Positions 43,301 to 51,840 of a stretch of 64,000 bases of DNA are shown here, piece by piece. This DNA comes from Lewinellaceae bacterium. Lineage in GTDB: Bacteria > Bacteroidota > Bacteroidia > Chitinophagales > Saprospiraceae. Below the pieces are notes generated by a model that was not told where the DNA came from, made no database searches, and was given only the letters and a program-made list of their open reading frames with translations. How positions within the stretch are numbered: the stretch's first letter is position 1; every line of letters starts with the position of its first letter. The position numbers were made by a program, and so were the translations under genes. The DNA lies in the NCBI GenBank assembly GCA_016708875.1, contig JADJFA010000009.1:186001-250000 (forward strand), given 5' to 3'.

Positions 43301-44644
43301 CTTTTTTCCAACTTAGGCCGCCCGCAAGTTGTACTGTTTGCCCAAAACATCCGCGAAAAAGCCGCACAGCAAGTAGGTGGCTGGAGCCATGCCCAGTTTA
43401 TTCATCAAGGTGCGACGGTGGACAGATTGTTGGAGCAGGGCAACTGGAACGCGGCCTATCCATTGGCACAGCAAGTGCTGGCGGAATGCGAACGCGCTGG
43501 GGCGCAAGCATATCCCGGGGCGGAATACGATTGGGCAGTGGCCCATTGGAGATTTGGGAATGTGCTGAGCAGGGGGGGGCGACTCGAACAGGCATTGCCG
43601 TTTTTTGAAAATGCCGAACGGCGCTTTGATACCCTTGCAGAGGCGGGAAATACATCTGCTGCCCGCATAGCTTCGGTTTGTTTGGCAGAAATGGGGAATT
43701 GCTTTTTGGATTTGGGGAGATACGATGCCGCAGCCACACAGTATGAAAAGAGTATTGTCTTATCTGAAAAACAGAACGATGCACGACAGGTTGCTGCGGT
43801 CAAAGGCCAAATAGCCAGCATCCGAATGTACCAAAAAAAATACCCCGAAGCCCTCCGACTCCTTCACGAAGCCAAGGTCACTTTTGGACAATACCGTGAA
43901 CCCTCTATGGTTGCCACTGCTTGGCACCAAATCGGCATAGTGCATCAGAGAGCAGGAAACTATCCCGCTGCAGAAAACGCCTACCGGGACTCCCTGGCGA
44001 TTAAGATTCGGGAGAAAGATAAAGCGGGGGAGGCATCGTCGCTCAATCAACTTGGCAATTTGTACGATGACAACATGGGTAGAGTCGAAGATGCTGTGCA
44101 GGTGTATGAGCGGGCAGTGGGCATTTATACAGAACTAAAAGACTTGCGTTGTGAAAGCCTTGTTAGAAACAACCTTGCCCAATGCCTGCTCCAACTCCGC
44201 CGCCCCACCGAGGCTAGAACCCAACTGCTGCGGGTCATCGAGTGCGATTCCAATTTCGGCCACGCAACACAGCCCTGGATAGCGTGGAACACTTTCTGCA
44301 ACCTCGAAACTTCCGAAGGCAACCCATCTGCCGCTACTGCTGCCCGACAAAAAGCCATGCTGGCCTACGCGGCTTACCGAAAAGACGGGGGGGGAAGCCA
44401 GAGCAATCGGTTCAATCTAGTCGTAGCAACGGCGCAGGTATTGCAAGCTGATGAGGTGGGCGAGTTGTTGTTGCAATTTGAAGGCGCCTTGCTGCAAGAA
44501 CTTCCAGTATCGGTTAAAGCCTTGCTTCGAGCTCTCATCGCCTTGTTGCGCGGGCAGCGTGACCCTGCGCTGGCGGATGACCCGGAACTGCACTACATGG
44601 ATGCGGTGGATTTGAAGCTGATGTTTTTTGGGGCTGGGGAGTAG
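40317..44644 (+). CDS. TIR-CHAT-STAND ATPase-TPR protein, ~1442 aa (one apparent frame break)
   Basis: Four modules. TIR domain, residues 1-90 (MQTFISHTSKDDAFVKAL, IRAWADSRELAAGD), with the candidate NADase Glu73 in SKWVKKELDFAK. CHAT caspase-like protease domain, about 330-550, with catalytic His403 in VVHFDGHGVFDPHRG and Cys458 in FFFLDACQSAMTK. STAND-type P-loop ATPase from about 588, with FIGRHQELLALERLL, Walker A GQGGAGKTTL at 613-622, Walker B TLIVLDNMES and sensor SLLFTTRERL. TPR repeats over the last 450 residues (for example AEMGNCFLDLGRYDAAATQY). The frame breaks in the four-G run 42050-42053; one more G joins VSMG to AIPPAPAHGF. Known CHAT and STAND proteins act as triggered immune or death effectors; TIR domains make NAD-derived signals. 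Start at 40317 matches the TIR N-terminus. The combination is unusual; a defence role is inferred. Confidence 0.85.
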
Positions 44645-44660
44645 ATAAAAGAAAAACAAA

Positions 44661-44691
44661 CCCGTCCTACGGCTTTAAGCCGTAGGACGGG
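44661..44691. terminator. Perfect palindrome after the TIR-CHAT gene, family J
   Basis: CCCGTCCTACGGCTT and AAGCCGTAGGACGGG are exact reverse complements around one T. The element starts 16 nt after the stop codon at 44644. It is followed by GTGAACGC rather than a U-tract, so it is a stem of the word-hairpin kind and not a classical intrinsic terminator. Confidence 0.7.
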
Positions 44692-44706
44692 TGAACGCAA
44701 CGCAAC

Positions 44707-44742
44707 ATGATCCATATCGCCCGCCAATTCTTCCACCTTAAT
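44707..44742 (+). pseudogene. Possible N-terminal remnant of a sugar-kinase-like gene
   Basis: The start ATGATCCATATCGCCCGCC (MIHIARQF) closely matches ATGACCCATATCGCCCGCT (MTHIARLF) at 49359, 19 of the 22 bases from AAC onward. Similarity ends after about a dozen codons and an intrinsic terminator follows. It may be a truncated duplicate or chance; it is not a gene. Confidence 0.3.
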
Positions 44743-44747
44743 ATTTT

Positions 44748-44788
44748 AAAAAACGGACAACAAGGCGCAAAGCCTGTTGTCCGTTTTT
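44748..44788. terminator. Bidirectional intrinsic terminator
   Basis: AAAAACGGACAACAAGGC and GCCTGTTGTCCGTTTTT form a 16-bp stem around GCAAA, with A-run on one side and T-run on the other, so it can stop transcription from either direction. It separates the TIR-CHAT gene from the convergent susD gene. Confidence 0.85.
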
Positions 44789-44841
44789 CTAAACTTCTGT
44801 CCGCTCAAAGCCTGATTTGGCCGAAGCGAACGGTTCTCCGA

Positions 44842-46191
44842 TTAATTTTCGTTCGCCGGACGAGGGAATCGCTCCCACACGTCGTCGCCAACACGGTCAA
44901 TCGGTAAAGTGTTGAGGCGGCCGTAGCGGCGCATATCCACCCAGCGGTGGCCCTCGCCATAAAGCGAGTAGCGGCGCTGTTTCAACATTTCATTGATCAA
45001 ATCAGCCTGCGTGGAAGGGCCAGAATATTGAGCCAATCCAGCATTTTGACGAACAATATCAAGGGCGACCGTTCCATCAGCAAGTGCAATAGGATCAGCA
45101 GTACCAAGTTGGATTTTTGCTTCCGCGAAAATCAGTATCAGTTCCTCATTGCGTATTATCGGAATGGAGGATGTGTTGGTGGCATACACGTTGAAATCAA
45201 AATCGCTTTGCAGTCCGTCCGAGAACACCGTGCTTGCACGTGCTGACACCTTGCTCAGGCGCGAATCTCCAGCATCTGCGTCTGCGACATAAGAAGCATG
45301 TGCGACACGAGTTTCTCCCGTCGAGTTCATGGGATACCACTGTGGGTTGAGCTGGTCGCCACCAGAGGTGGAGTATGGGTGGTAGACCCCTGTATTAATG
45401 CTGCCGTTAATGTCAAAGAAAGAGTTCGAAAGTGCAGCCAGCGCGTTGGCCCAGTCCTGATTGTACACCTGTACACGTGCCTGGAGGGCACGATTGACTT
45501 TTGCAAATTCGGATGGTGTGTCAAATCCTGCAAAACCACTGGTGAGTTTGAAAGGAAATGCAGCGCCACCTGCATTCAATTGGGCGTAGCCTGCATCGAG
45601 CAGCTGGATAATGGCACGCAAAGCTTCCCCAGGATTTCCTGCGCCTACAAACGGCCCAAGATTTGCCGGGTCGGCCACATCTATGCGGAGTCCATTGTCG
45701 TACTGGCTCACCCATACAAGCAGCAGTTGGTGGGCCTTAATGGTGTTGGCAAAACCTTTGGCAGCATCCCGCAAAGCATTGGAAGTAATGGCCGTGGAAT
45801 TGTCCACGGCTTCCAGCAGGATGTTGCAATTTTTGACAACGCGGTAGCGGGAGGAATAAGGGTTGGTGGTGTAGAATGTATTGTTGTCCAACACCGCCGA
45901 ACCTTTGCCCAGCAAATCAGAGGTAAACCGTGGGTCGGAGGCAGAGAAGCGGTAAAATTCCCGCCCGATAACACCGACTCCGTCATAGTATTGTCCAAGA
46001 TTGAGGCGCATACCGCCTTCTATGCCCGTCACGAGGTTTTGGATTTCGCTAAGGGAGGCATTTGCCGTAATGGCGCCAATGCTGGGGTTGTTGGGGTCTT
46101 CTATGGTTTCAATTTCACAGGCGGCGAAACCCATAATCAGCAACGCCGGAAGGAAGATTTTGAAATATTTCGCAGTATCATATTGTTTCAA
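44842..46191 (-). CDS. SusD/RagB-like nutrient-binding lipoprotein
   Basis: A 449-residue SusD-family outer-membrane lipoprotein. The lipobox Cys25 is in LPALLIMGFAAC, the signal peptide lies in residues 1-24, and the family closing region is visible (RNEELILIFAEAKIQLGTAD, then LNTLPIDRVGDDVWERFP with GEGHRWVDMRRYGRL just before). SusD caps the SusC pore and binds the glycan or peptide. The only start in frame is a TTG at 46191, since a stop lies upstream; TTG initiation is therefore inferred. The gene is 63 nt after the SusC stop codon, the normal SusC-SusD order. No glycan-degrading genes sit next to it, so the substrate is unknown. Confidence 0.86.
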   Translation of the reverse strand: MKQYDTAKYFKIFLPALLIMGFAACEIETIEDPNNPSIGAITANASLSEIQNLVTGIEGGMRLNLGQYYDGVGVIGREFYRFSASDPRFTSDLLGKGSAVLDNNTFYTTNPYSSRYRVVKNCNILLEAVDNSTAITSNALRDAAKGFANTIKAHQLLLVWVSQYDNGLRIDVADPANLGPFVGAGNPGEALRAIIQLLDAGYAQLNAGGAAFPFKLTSGFAGFDTPSEFAKVNRALQARVQVYNQDWANALAALSNSFFDINGSINTGVYHPYSTSGGDQLNPQWYPMNSTGETRVAHASYVADADAGDSRLSKVSARASTVFSDGLQSDFDFNVYATNTSSIPIIRNEELILIFAEAKIQLGTADPIALADGTVALDIVRQNAGLAQYSGPSTQADLINEMLKQRRYSLYGEGHRWVDMRRYGRLNTLPIDRVGDDVWERFPRPANEN

Positions 46192-46254
46192 ATTTTTGAA
46201 AATGAATGGATTGGGTCAAAAGAGGTAAGGAGTAATATCCCATTATCCTACCTA

Positions 46255-49218
46255 TCAGAATGTGGCCCCAATGGTGAAGAAATAGCTCTTAGCCGAAGGG
46301 AAGGGTACGACCTCTACGCTGGACGAAATAGCGTCCGTGCCAAAGTTAGACACCTCTGGGTCGTAGCTACTATAGTCGAAAAAGTTGAGCAGGTTGCGTG
46401 CATTGACACCTACGCGGAGTTTGGCTTTATTGTCAAACCAAGCTGCTGGGCAGGTGATACATCAAGCCAATTTCACGCATACGCAAGTAGCTGGCATCTT
46501 CTACCCAAGGACGGGCAGAAACGCCGAGTTGGGTAAGGCGGTATGCGCCATTGACCATTGCACCCGCTGGATCCAGGTTTGTTCCGTCAAAGTCTGCGCT
46601 GGTCCCGGAAAGGTCAGATAGCAGGGTGCTCAAATTGATGTTTTCTCCCCCACTTTTCCAGTGAAAGAGGAAGTTTAGCTCAAAGTCCTGATATCGGAGT
46701 GCGTTGTTGAATGCCATTTGAAAATCCGGTTCGGCATTGCCAAACACTTTTAGTCCATTTGCGTCTGCGCCTGGGTCAATACCTACAATCTGAGTAGGGG
46801 ATTTTCCTTCTTCAAGACGGTAGCTGCCCAAAGTTGCACCAAATGCGCCAAGGTTGTAGGCTGGCACATCAAGGCGACTCAAATTGGCCGTATTTTTCCA
46901 GTAGCTGATCCGGGTATTCCAGGTAAAATTGTTGGTGCGCACAGGTATTGCGTCGAGTGCGATTTCAATGCCATTGTTTTCCAGGTCAGCGGCATTTTGC
47001 CATGCAGAAGTAAAGCCTGAAGAATTCGGTGTATTGACTAAGAGAATGAGGTTGTCAATGTTTTTGATGTAGTAAGTAAACTCAAAATTGATCCGGTTTT
47101 GGAATAGACCGAGGTCTACACCCATCTCAATCTCCGTTTGGCGCTCAGGACCTATGGTTGTATTGCCGGAGGTGATACCGACAATAGAGCCCGTTCCACC
47201 ACCTATGATGATTGGGGTAAGCGGTGAGTAGGTGGCGCCAAATGGGCCAAAGTTGCCAGACTGTCCGTACGCCGCACGTACTTTGAATTGATTCAAAGTG
47301 GTGCCCAAATTCGTCATTTCATGGACATTGAGTGCCAGAGATGCTTTTGGGTAATAGTACAACTTGTTCGGGTCGCCGTTGCGGCTCGATTTGTCGCCAC
47401 GCACACCAAGCGTCAAGATGGCCATGTCCTTATAATTCACTTCTTCTTGAACGAAAAAGCCTTTGTCAACCTGTTTCAGACGCTCTTGCACTACTTGTAC
47501 AGCACCTGCCTGATTCAGATTTGTCTGGGAACCAATCAGTTGCGTTGCTACCGTGTTGATAAAATTTTGATCCAGGTTTTCTTGGGTTACACCGCCCTGT
47601 GTCTGGAAGGACAAGTTGTTGGACGTTGAAAAAGTGTGCACAAGGAAGCCGGCAATGTTGGTACCCAGACTGACTGCTGTTCCTGCAATAGACACACCAT
47701 TGGTGCCAAGGCCATCTTTTTGGAATTGCAGTTCGCGTGGGAACAGAGACTGTGTTTGTAAAGTGTAATGGTCGGCGCCGCCTCGGACGATGAGTTTCAG
47801 CGCTTGTTTATCGTTTTTCCACAGGTGGAAAGTGCCGATACCGCCACCGAGCACCCGGTTTACCTTTTCACTGTTGGTCATCAAGTCGCGGGTTTGCAAA
47901 AAGTTCGACGGCGCGTAAGGGTTGTTCGGGTAGTTTCCTTTGTCGTCCGGGAAAAGGTCGGCCCAAGAGGGCGTGGCTACGTAAGAAACCCCCAATGTGG
48001 TAGAGGTGTTGTCGTTGTTGAAATAGCCGCGATCTGACTCGGATTGCACATAGTTGAGGCTCAACAAAAGATCGGCCCATTCAAACACTTTCGGATCAAG
48101 GTTTAGTCGCAGCGATGTTTTGTCATAGCCCGTGCCTTTCACAATACCGTCTTCCGACTTACGTGTGAGGCCAGCATAATATCCGAATTTTGGAGAACCG
48201 CCACTGACAGAAAGGCGCGTTGTGCTGAGGATGCCCTTTTCCCCAAATAGTTCATCTTCGTAATTGTAGATTTTACCCGCCGCTTTGGCTGCATTATAAA
48301 TCGGCACTTCATCGGCGCCAAATGCGGCCTCTACTTTGCTGCATCCCAGTCGCGTACGCCAAGTTTTTTCAGTTGTTCTTGGAAACCAACAGATTGTGAT
48401 AAATTAATTACGGTGCTGCCGTCTTTTTTGCCACGTTTGGTGGTGATGATTACCACCCCTGCTGCTGCCCGTGATCCATAGATAGCGGCGGCAGACGCGC
48501 CTTTTAGGACTTCAATGCGCTCAATGTCCTCAGGGTCGAGATCTGCAACCCGGCTGGATGGGTTGTCCTGGTAGCGGGTACTACCTTGTCCTGCAGCCGC
48601 AGAAACGAAGTTGGTGTTGGAGCGATAATTGGAGTTGTCGTAATACACCCCGTCAACAATGTAGAGCGGCTGAGAGTTACTATTCAGCGTGGTAATACCA
48701 CGAAGTTTGACAGTTGTGCCACCGCCCGGAGCACCGGAGTTGGCGATAATGTTGACCCCAGTGAGTTTTCCGTACAAGGCGCCGTCTACGGTTGACTGTA
48801 CAGTGACCCCAGCAAGGTCCTTGCTAGAAATGGACGACACCGAATTTGCCAGATTGGAGCGCTTCACGTTGGTGACGATACCGGAGACTATTACTTCCTC
48901 CAATCCTGCATAGTCTTCGTCTAGCGACACATCGGCGACCGGGGCGCTGGAAGTAACTTGCACGGTTTTAGATTTGTACCCAGTGTACGAAATTACCAGG
49001 GTGCCAGAAGTGCCGGGCACTTGTACCCGGTAATTGCCATCCAGGTCGCTTGCCGCGCCGCCGCCGCCAGAAAGTGCGATGGTAGCACCGGGCAATGGTT
49101 CGCCATTGGCATCGGTTACACGGCCAGTAGCCGTAAATTGCGCCATAAGTGCCTGTCCTCCTAAAAGGAGGAACATAATAAACACCAAAAGGCTTTTGCG
49201 TTGAATTTTGTACTTCAT
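46255..49218 (-). CDS. SusC/RagA-family TonB-dependent outer membrane receptor (two apparent frame breaks)
   Basis: A SusC-type receptor of about 988 residues. Signal peptide KSLLVFIMFLLLGGQALMAQ; carboxypeptidase-like domain FTATGRVTDANGEPLPGATI; plug with GVNIIANSGAPGGGTTVKLR and SQPLYIVDGVYYDN. The barrel ends with an aromatic strand (AKSYFFTIGATF) at 46255. The frame breaks at about 48333-48335 (one G missing, between WDAAK and VEAAFGADEVPIYNAAKA) and at 46440-46441 (one extra base, between LPSS and WFDNKAKLRVGVN). Both are repaired by one base. It imports glycan or peptide substrates with SusD. A -7 box TACGTTTG lies 45 nt upstream of the ATG at 49218. Confidence 0.88.
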
Positions 49219-49262
49219 ACGTAACAACTTAGTTTGTGAAAAAATGATTAAATCTTCAGAAG

Positions 49263-49270
49263 CAAACGTA
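49263..49270 (-). promoter_or_regulatory. -7 promoter box upstream of susC
   Basis: TACGTTTG on the minus strand, 45 nt before the start codon. No convincing -33 TTTG at the usual spacing, so this is a partial match to the Bacteroidota consensus. Confidence 0.45.
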
Positions 49271-49358
49271 AAGCACATTATTCAATCCACACTTTTTTTT
49301 GACAAAAAATTAAAATGCCCACGAATTACCCTGTTTTAAGCAGCTTATCGAAATAAAC

Positions 49359-50387
49359 ATGACCCATATCGCCCGCTTATTTATCCCCTTCAATAGTTAC
49401 CTTGGCGTAGCCCCCATCGGTTTAGGCAACATCAACGACAGTTACCAGCTTGATTTCGAAGTTGGGGGTGAGCAAAAAACGGTGCTACTCCAGCGGCTTA
49501 ATCACCATGTGTTCAAGCGGCCAGAGGATGTGATGGACAACACATTGCGCATTTGCCAACATCTTTCAAGTCAAGATTATCCGTATAAAATTTCGATGCC
49601 TTTGCCCGGGCTTGACGGGGCTTTTTTGCAAAAAGATGAGCTGGGAAATTATTGGCGGGCCTTCTCTTTTATTGAAAATTCGTTTGCGCCAGAGGGCATT
49701 TCCGATCCACACATCGCCTACGAGGCTGCACGCGCGTATGGGGCGTTTGCGCGGGCATTGCGCGATTTTCCCGCGCACAGTCTGGCTGAAACCATCCCTG
49801 ATTTTCACAATACGGACCGCAGGTGGGAATATTTTTTGAAGATTTTAGCGGAAGACCCTGTTGGCAGAGTGAATAAAACACAGCCTGAAATCAAGGCTGT
49901 TTTTGCGGCCAAACCTGTTTTCGATAAAATCAGTCACCTCAAAAAATCGGGCGAACTGCCTCTGCGCGTAGCCCACAATGACACCAAGGCAGGGAACGTA
50001 CTTTTCGATCTCAAAACGCGAAAGGCCTTGGCAGTCATTGATTTAGATACAGTGATGCCGGGTTCGCTGTTGTCCGATTTTGGCGATATGGTACGCAGTT
50101 TCACGCCTGATTGCCCGGAAGATTCGGTCGCGGCCCCGAACATTCGCCATGATGTACTAGCCGCGCTTCAACGGGGATTCCTGGAAGAAACCGATTCTTT
50201 TTTGACTAGAACTGAACGGGAAAACCTGATGCTGGGCGCAGTATGGATGATAGGGGAACAAGCCTTGCGCTTCTTAAGCGATTGGCTGGCAGGCGATGTG
50301 TATTATAAAATAAATGCGCCGGATCACAATCTGGTGCGCGCAGGGAATCAATTGGCGCTGCTTGGAACGATAAATAGTTTATATTAA
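49359..50387 (+). CDS. Phosphotransferase of the APH fold, N-acetylhexosamine kinase-like
   Basis: A 342-residue kinase with the aminoglycoside/choline kinase fold. The catalytic loop is RVAHNDTKAGNVLFDLKTRK and the metal-binding DxD segment is VIDLDTVMPGSLLSDFGDMV. Both match the N-acetylhexosamine 1-kinase (NahK) subgroup rather than antibiotic kinases. The N-terminus MTHIARLFIPFNSYLG and the GLGNINDSYQL nucleotide loop are typical. Sugar phosphorylation next to a SusC/SusD pair would make sense, though it is on the opposite strand. The stop codon (50385-50387) is inside the arm of a family A hairpin. Substrate inferred from family only. Confidence 0.78.
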   Translation: MTHIARLFIPFNSYLGVAPIGLGNINDSYQLDFEVGGEQKTVLLQRLNHHVFKRPEDVMDNTLRICQHLSSQDYPYKISMPLPGLDGAFLQKDELGNYWRAFSFIENSFAPEGISDPHIAYEAARAYGAFARALRDFPAHSLAETIPDFHNTDRRWEYFLKILAEDPVGRVNKTQPEIKAVFAAKPVFDKISHLKKSGELPLRVAHNDTKAGNVLFDLKTRKALAVIDLDTVMPGSLLSDFGDMVRSFTPDCPEDSVAAPNIRHDVLAALQRGFLEETDSFLTRTERENLMLGAVWMIGEQALRFLSDWLAGDVYYKINAPDHNLVRAGNQLALLGTINSLY

Positions 50388-50458
50388 ACACATAGGCACA
50401 ATAGGTCACATAGTGTTGAAATCGGAACTATGTGTCCTATTGTGCCTATGTGTTTAAT
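50383..50458. repeat. Intergenic hairpin, family A
   Basis: Left arm 50383-50414 and right arm 50427-50458 pair over 32 bp with one mismatch around a 12-nt loop. It uses the same words as the element at 775 (AACACATAGGCACAATAGG), 50 kb away. It contains the kinase stop codon and lies between convergent genes. Confidence 0.88.
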
Positions 50459-50489
50459 AAAAACCATTTTCGCTCATTTACTTAAGCGT

Positions 50490-51641
50490 TCATCGTTCTC
50501 GTTCCGTTTTTCGGGGAAAGGAGACGCTAAACACGGAGGATTTTTCGCCATTGCTGTTGAGGGCGTAACAGAATCCTTCTTCCATCCACAAGGTTTTCAT
50601 AAATCCTTGTCGGAGGTTTTCCTCGTGATATAGGTCTATACAAAGGACGCGACCACCATAGAGTGCGGTGATGTCGGGCTGGAGCGTGTGGCCGATCACC
50701 ATGCGTTTGGCTCCTGCAAATTGTAATACAGTGATGATGTCTTCTTTAGAAGTGACGTTTTTCGCAGCGCCGCGGTACCAGAAAATACCCGTTTTATAAT
50801 CGAAAACGGCTCTGGCTTCCTCATTGACAATGGCTTCATTGGGTTTGCCAAGATGCTGGCGGCTGATGCGATTGATTTCAGCAAGGCCGAGGCGAGTGCG
50901 TGCGAGTTCCGGGCTGATGCCTCCGTGGCAGAAAACATAGTCTCCGATTCTTTCGACGGCGTTTTTGGTGCGCAGCCAACGACCCAGTTCAGAACTTGCG
51001 TCGTACCAACGCGGGTATTCTTCATCCATTAAGGTGGCATTTTCCAGATACTTTCGACGTACATAGGAGCTATTTCCCTGTAGATTGAGCACCTCGTGGT
51101 TGCCGAGAATGAAGTGGACTTTGCCCCCAACGGCCTCTGCTTCTGCCTCTAATTTGTAAAGGAGCCATAGGCATTCCGTCACATGAAGCCCACGGTCAAA
51201 GAAGTCGCCGAGCAGCACAAGATGGCCATTGCCAAAGGTCCAATTGAAGTGCTTGTCAATCACTTTTGCTCCGAGGAGCATTGTTTTTAGGGCAAGAAAA
51301 TCACCCTCTATATCAGAAAGTGCGAGCAAACGGGCTGGGGTAGGGTAGATGGTAGGCTCTTCTACCTTTTGCGGGTCTTCGTGAAGTAGAAAGGAAAACG
51401 AGTCGCCCGTTTCGGGTACCTGACAGGTTAGCGAAATATCCTTTTTATTGTTGAAGTGCAAAGTTTTGGCAACCACACCAGTATCGCGGCGCAGCACATA
51501 TTTCACCGTGATTTTGTTGCCACGATAGAAAACGTGTGGTCCATCAGTGTCCGCTCTGGAATTGTCGTCAGGTTCGCCTGAAAAAGCAGCAAGTGATAAT
51601 GGTAGACCCAGAAAGAGGGTGAGTATCAAGCGGAATGGCAT
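50490..51641 (-). CDS. Secreted metallophosphoesterase
   Basis: Signal peptide MPFRLILTLFLGLPLSLAAF, then a calcineurin-like phosphoesterase domain: LLALSDIEGDFLALKTMLLG (D-x-E variant of the usual D-x-H), HLVLLGDFFDRGLHV, ILGNHEVLNLQG, YVFCHGGISPELA and MVIGHTLQP. This order is typical of the PPP-type/Shewanella-like phosphatases. It probably acts in the periplasm on a phosphate ester, but the substrate is unknown. The start at 51641 gives the signal peptide; an upstream ATG-like start at 51692 adds residues without signal character. The N-terminal 80 residues before the phosphoesterase domain are of unknown fold. Confidence 0.82.
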   Translation of the reverse strand: MPFRLILTLFLGLPLSLAAFSGEPDDNSRADTDGPHVFYRGNKITVKYVLRRDTGVVAKTLHFNNKKDISLTCQVPETGDSFSFLLHEDPQKVEEPTIYPTPARLLALSDIEGDFLALKTMLLGAKVIDKHFNWTFGNGHLVLLGDFFDRGLHVTECLWLLYKLEAEAEAVGGKVHFILGNHEVLNLQGNSSYVRRKYLENATLMDEEYPRWYDASSELGRWLRTKNAVERIGDYVFCHGGISPELARTRLGLAEINRISRQHLGKPNEAIVNEEARAVFDYKTGIFWYRGAAKNVTSKEDIITVLQFAGAKRMVIGHTLQPDITALYGGRVLCIDLYHEENLRQGFMKTLWMEEGFCYALNSNGEKSSVFSVSFPRKTERER

Positions 51642-51749
51642 GATTTGGCGCAGGCTGTTTTTGTTTGTGATAGCAGCTGCGAAGATATGCACATCAGGCT
51701 ATTCTAGACGGGATTGGCAAAAGGGTGTCAGTTTTTTGACAAAAGGGGG

Positions 51750-51840
51750 CAAGTTTCAAGTAACAAGTTAAAAGTTTCAAGTTGCAAAACGGCAAGAAGG
51801 TGATTGGCAACTTGAAACTTTTAACTTGCTACTTTTAACT
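51750..51840. repeat. Intergenic inverted repeat, family D
   Basis: The left words AAGTTTCAAGTAACAAG and AAGTTTCAAGTTGC face TTGAAACTTTTAACTTGC and CTACTTTTAACT around a loop of about 20 nt. The right arm abuts the stop codon of the OmpA-like gene (51840-51842). Confidence 0.82.

Noticed and set aside
45298..46536. Long plus-strand frame of 412 codons
   Set aside because: Fully antisense to the susD and susC genes, with no family features.
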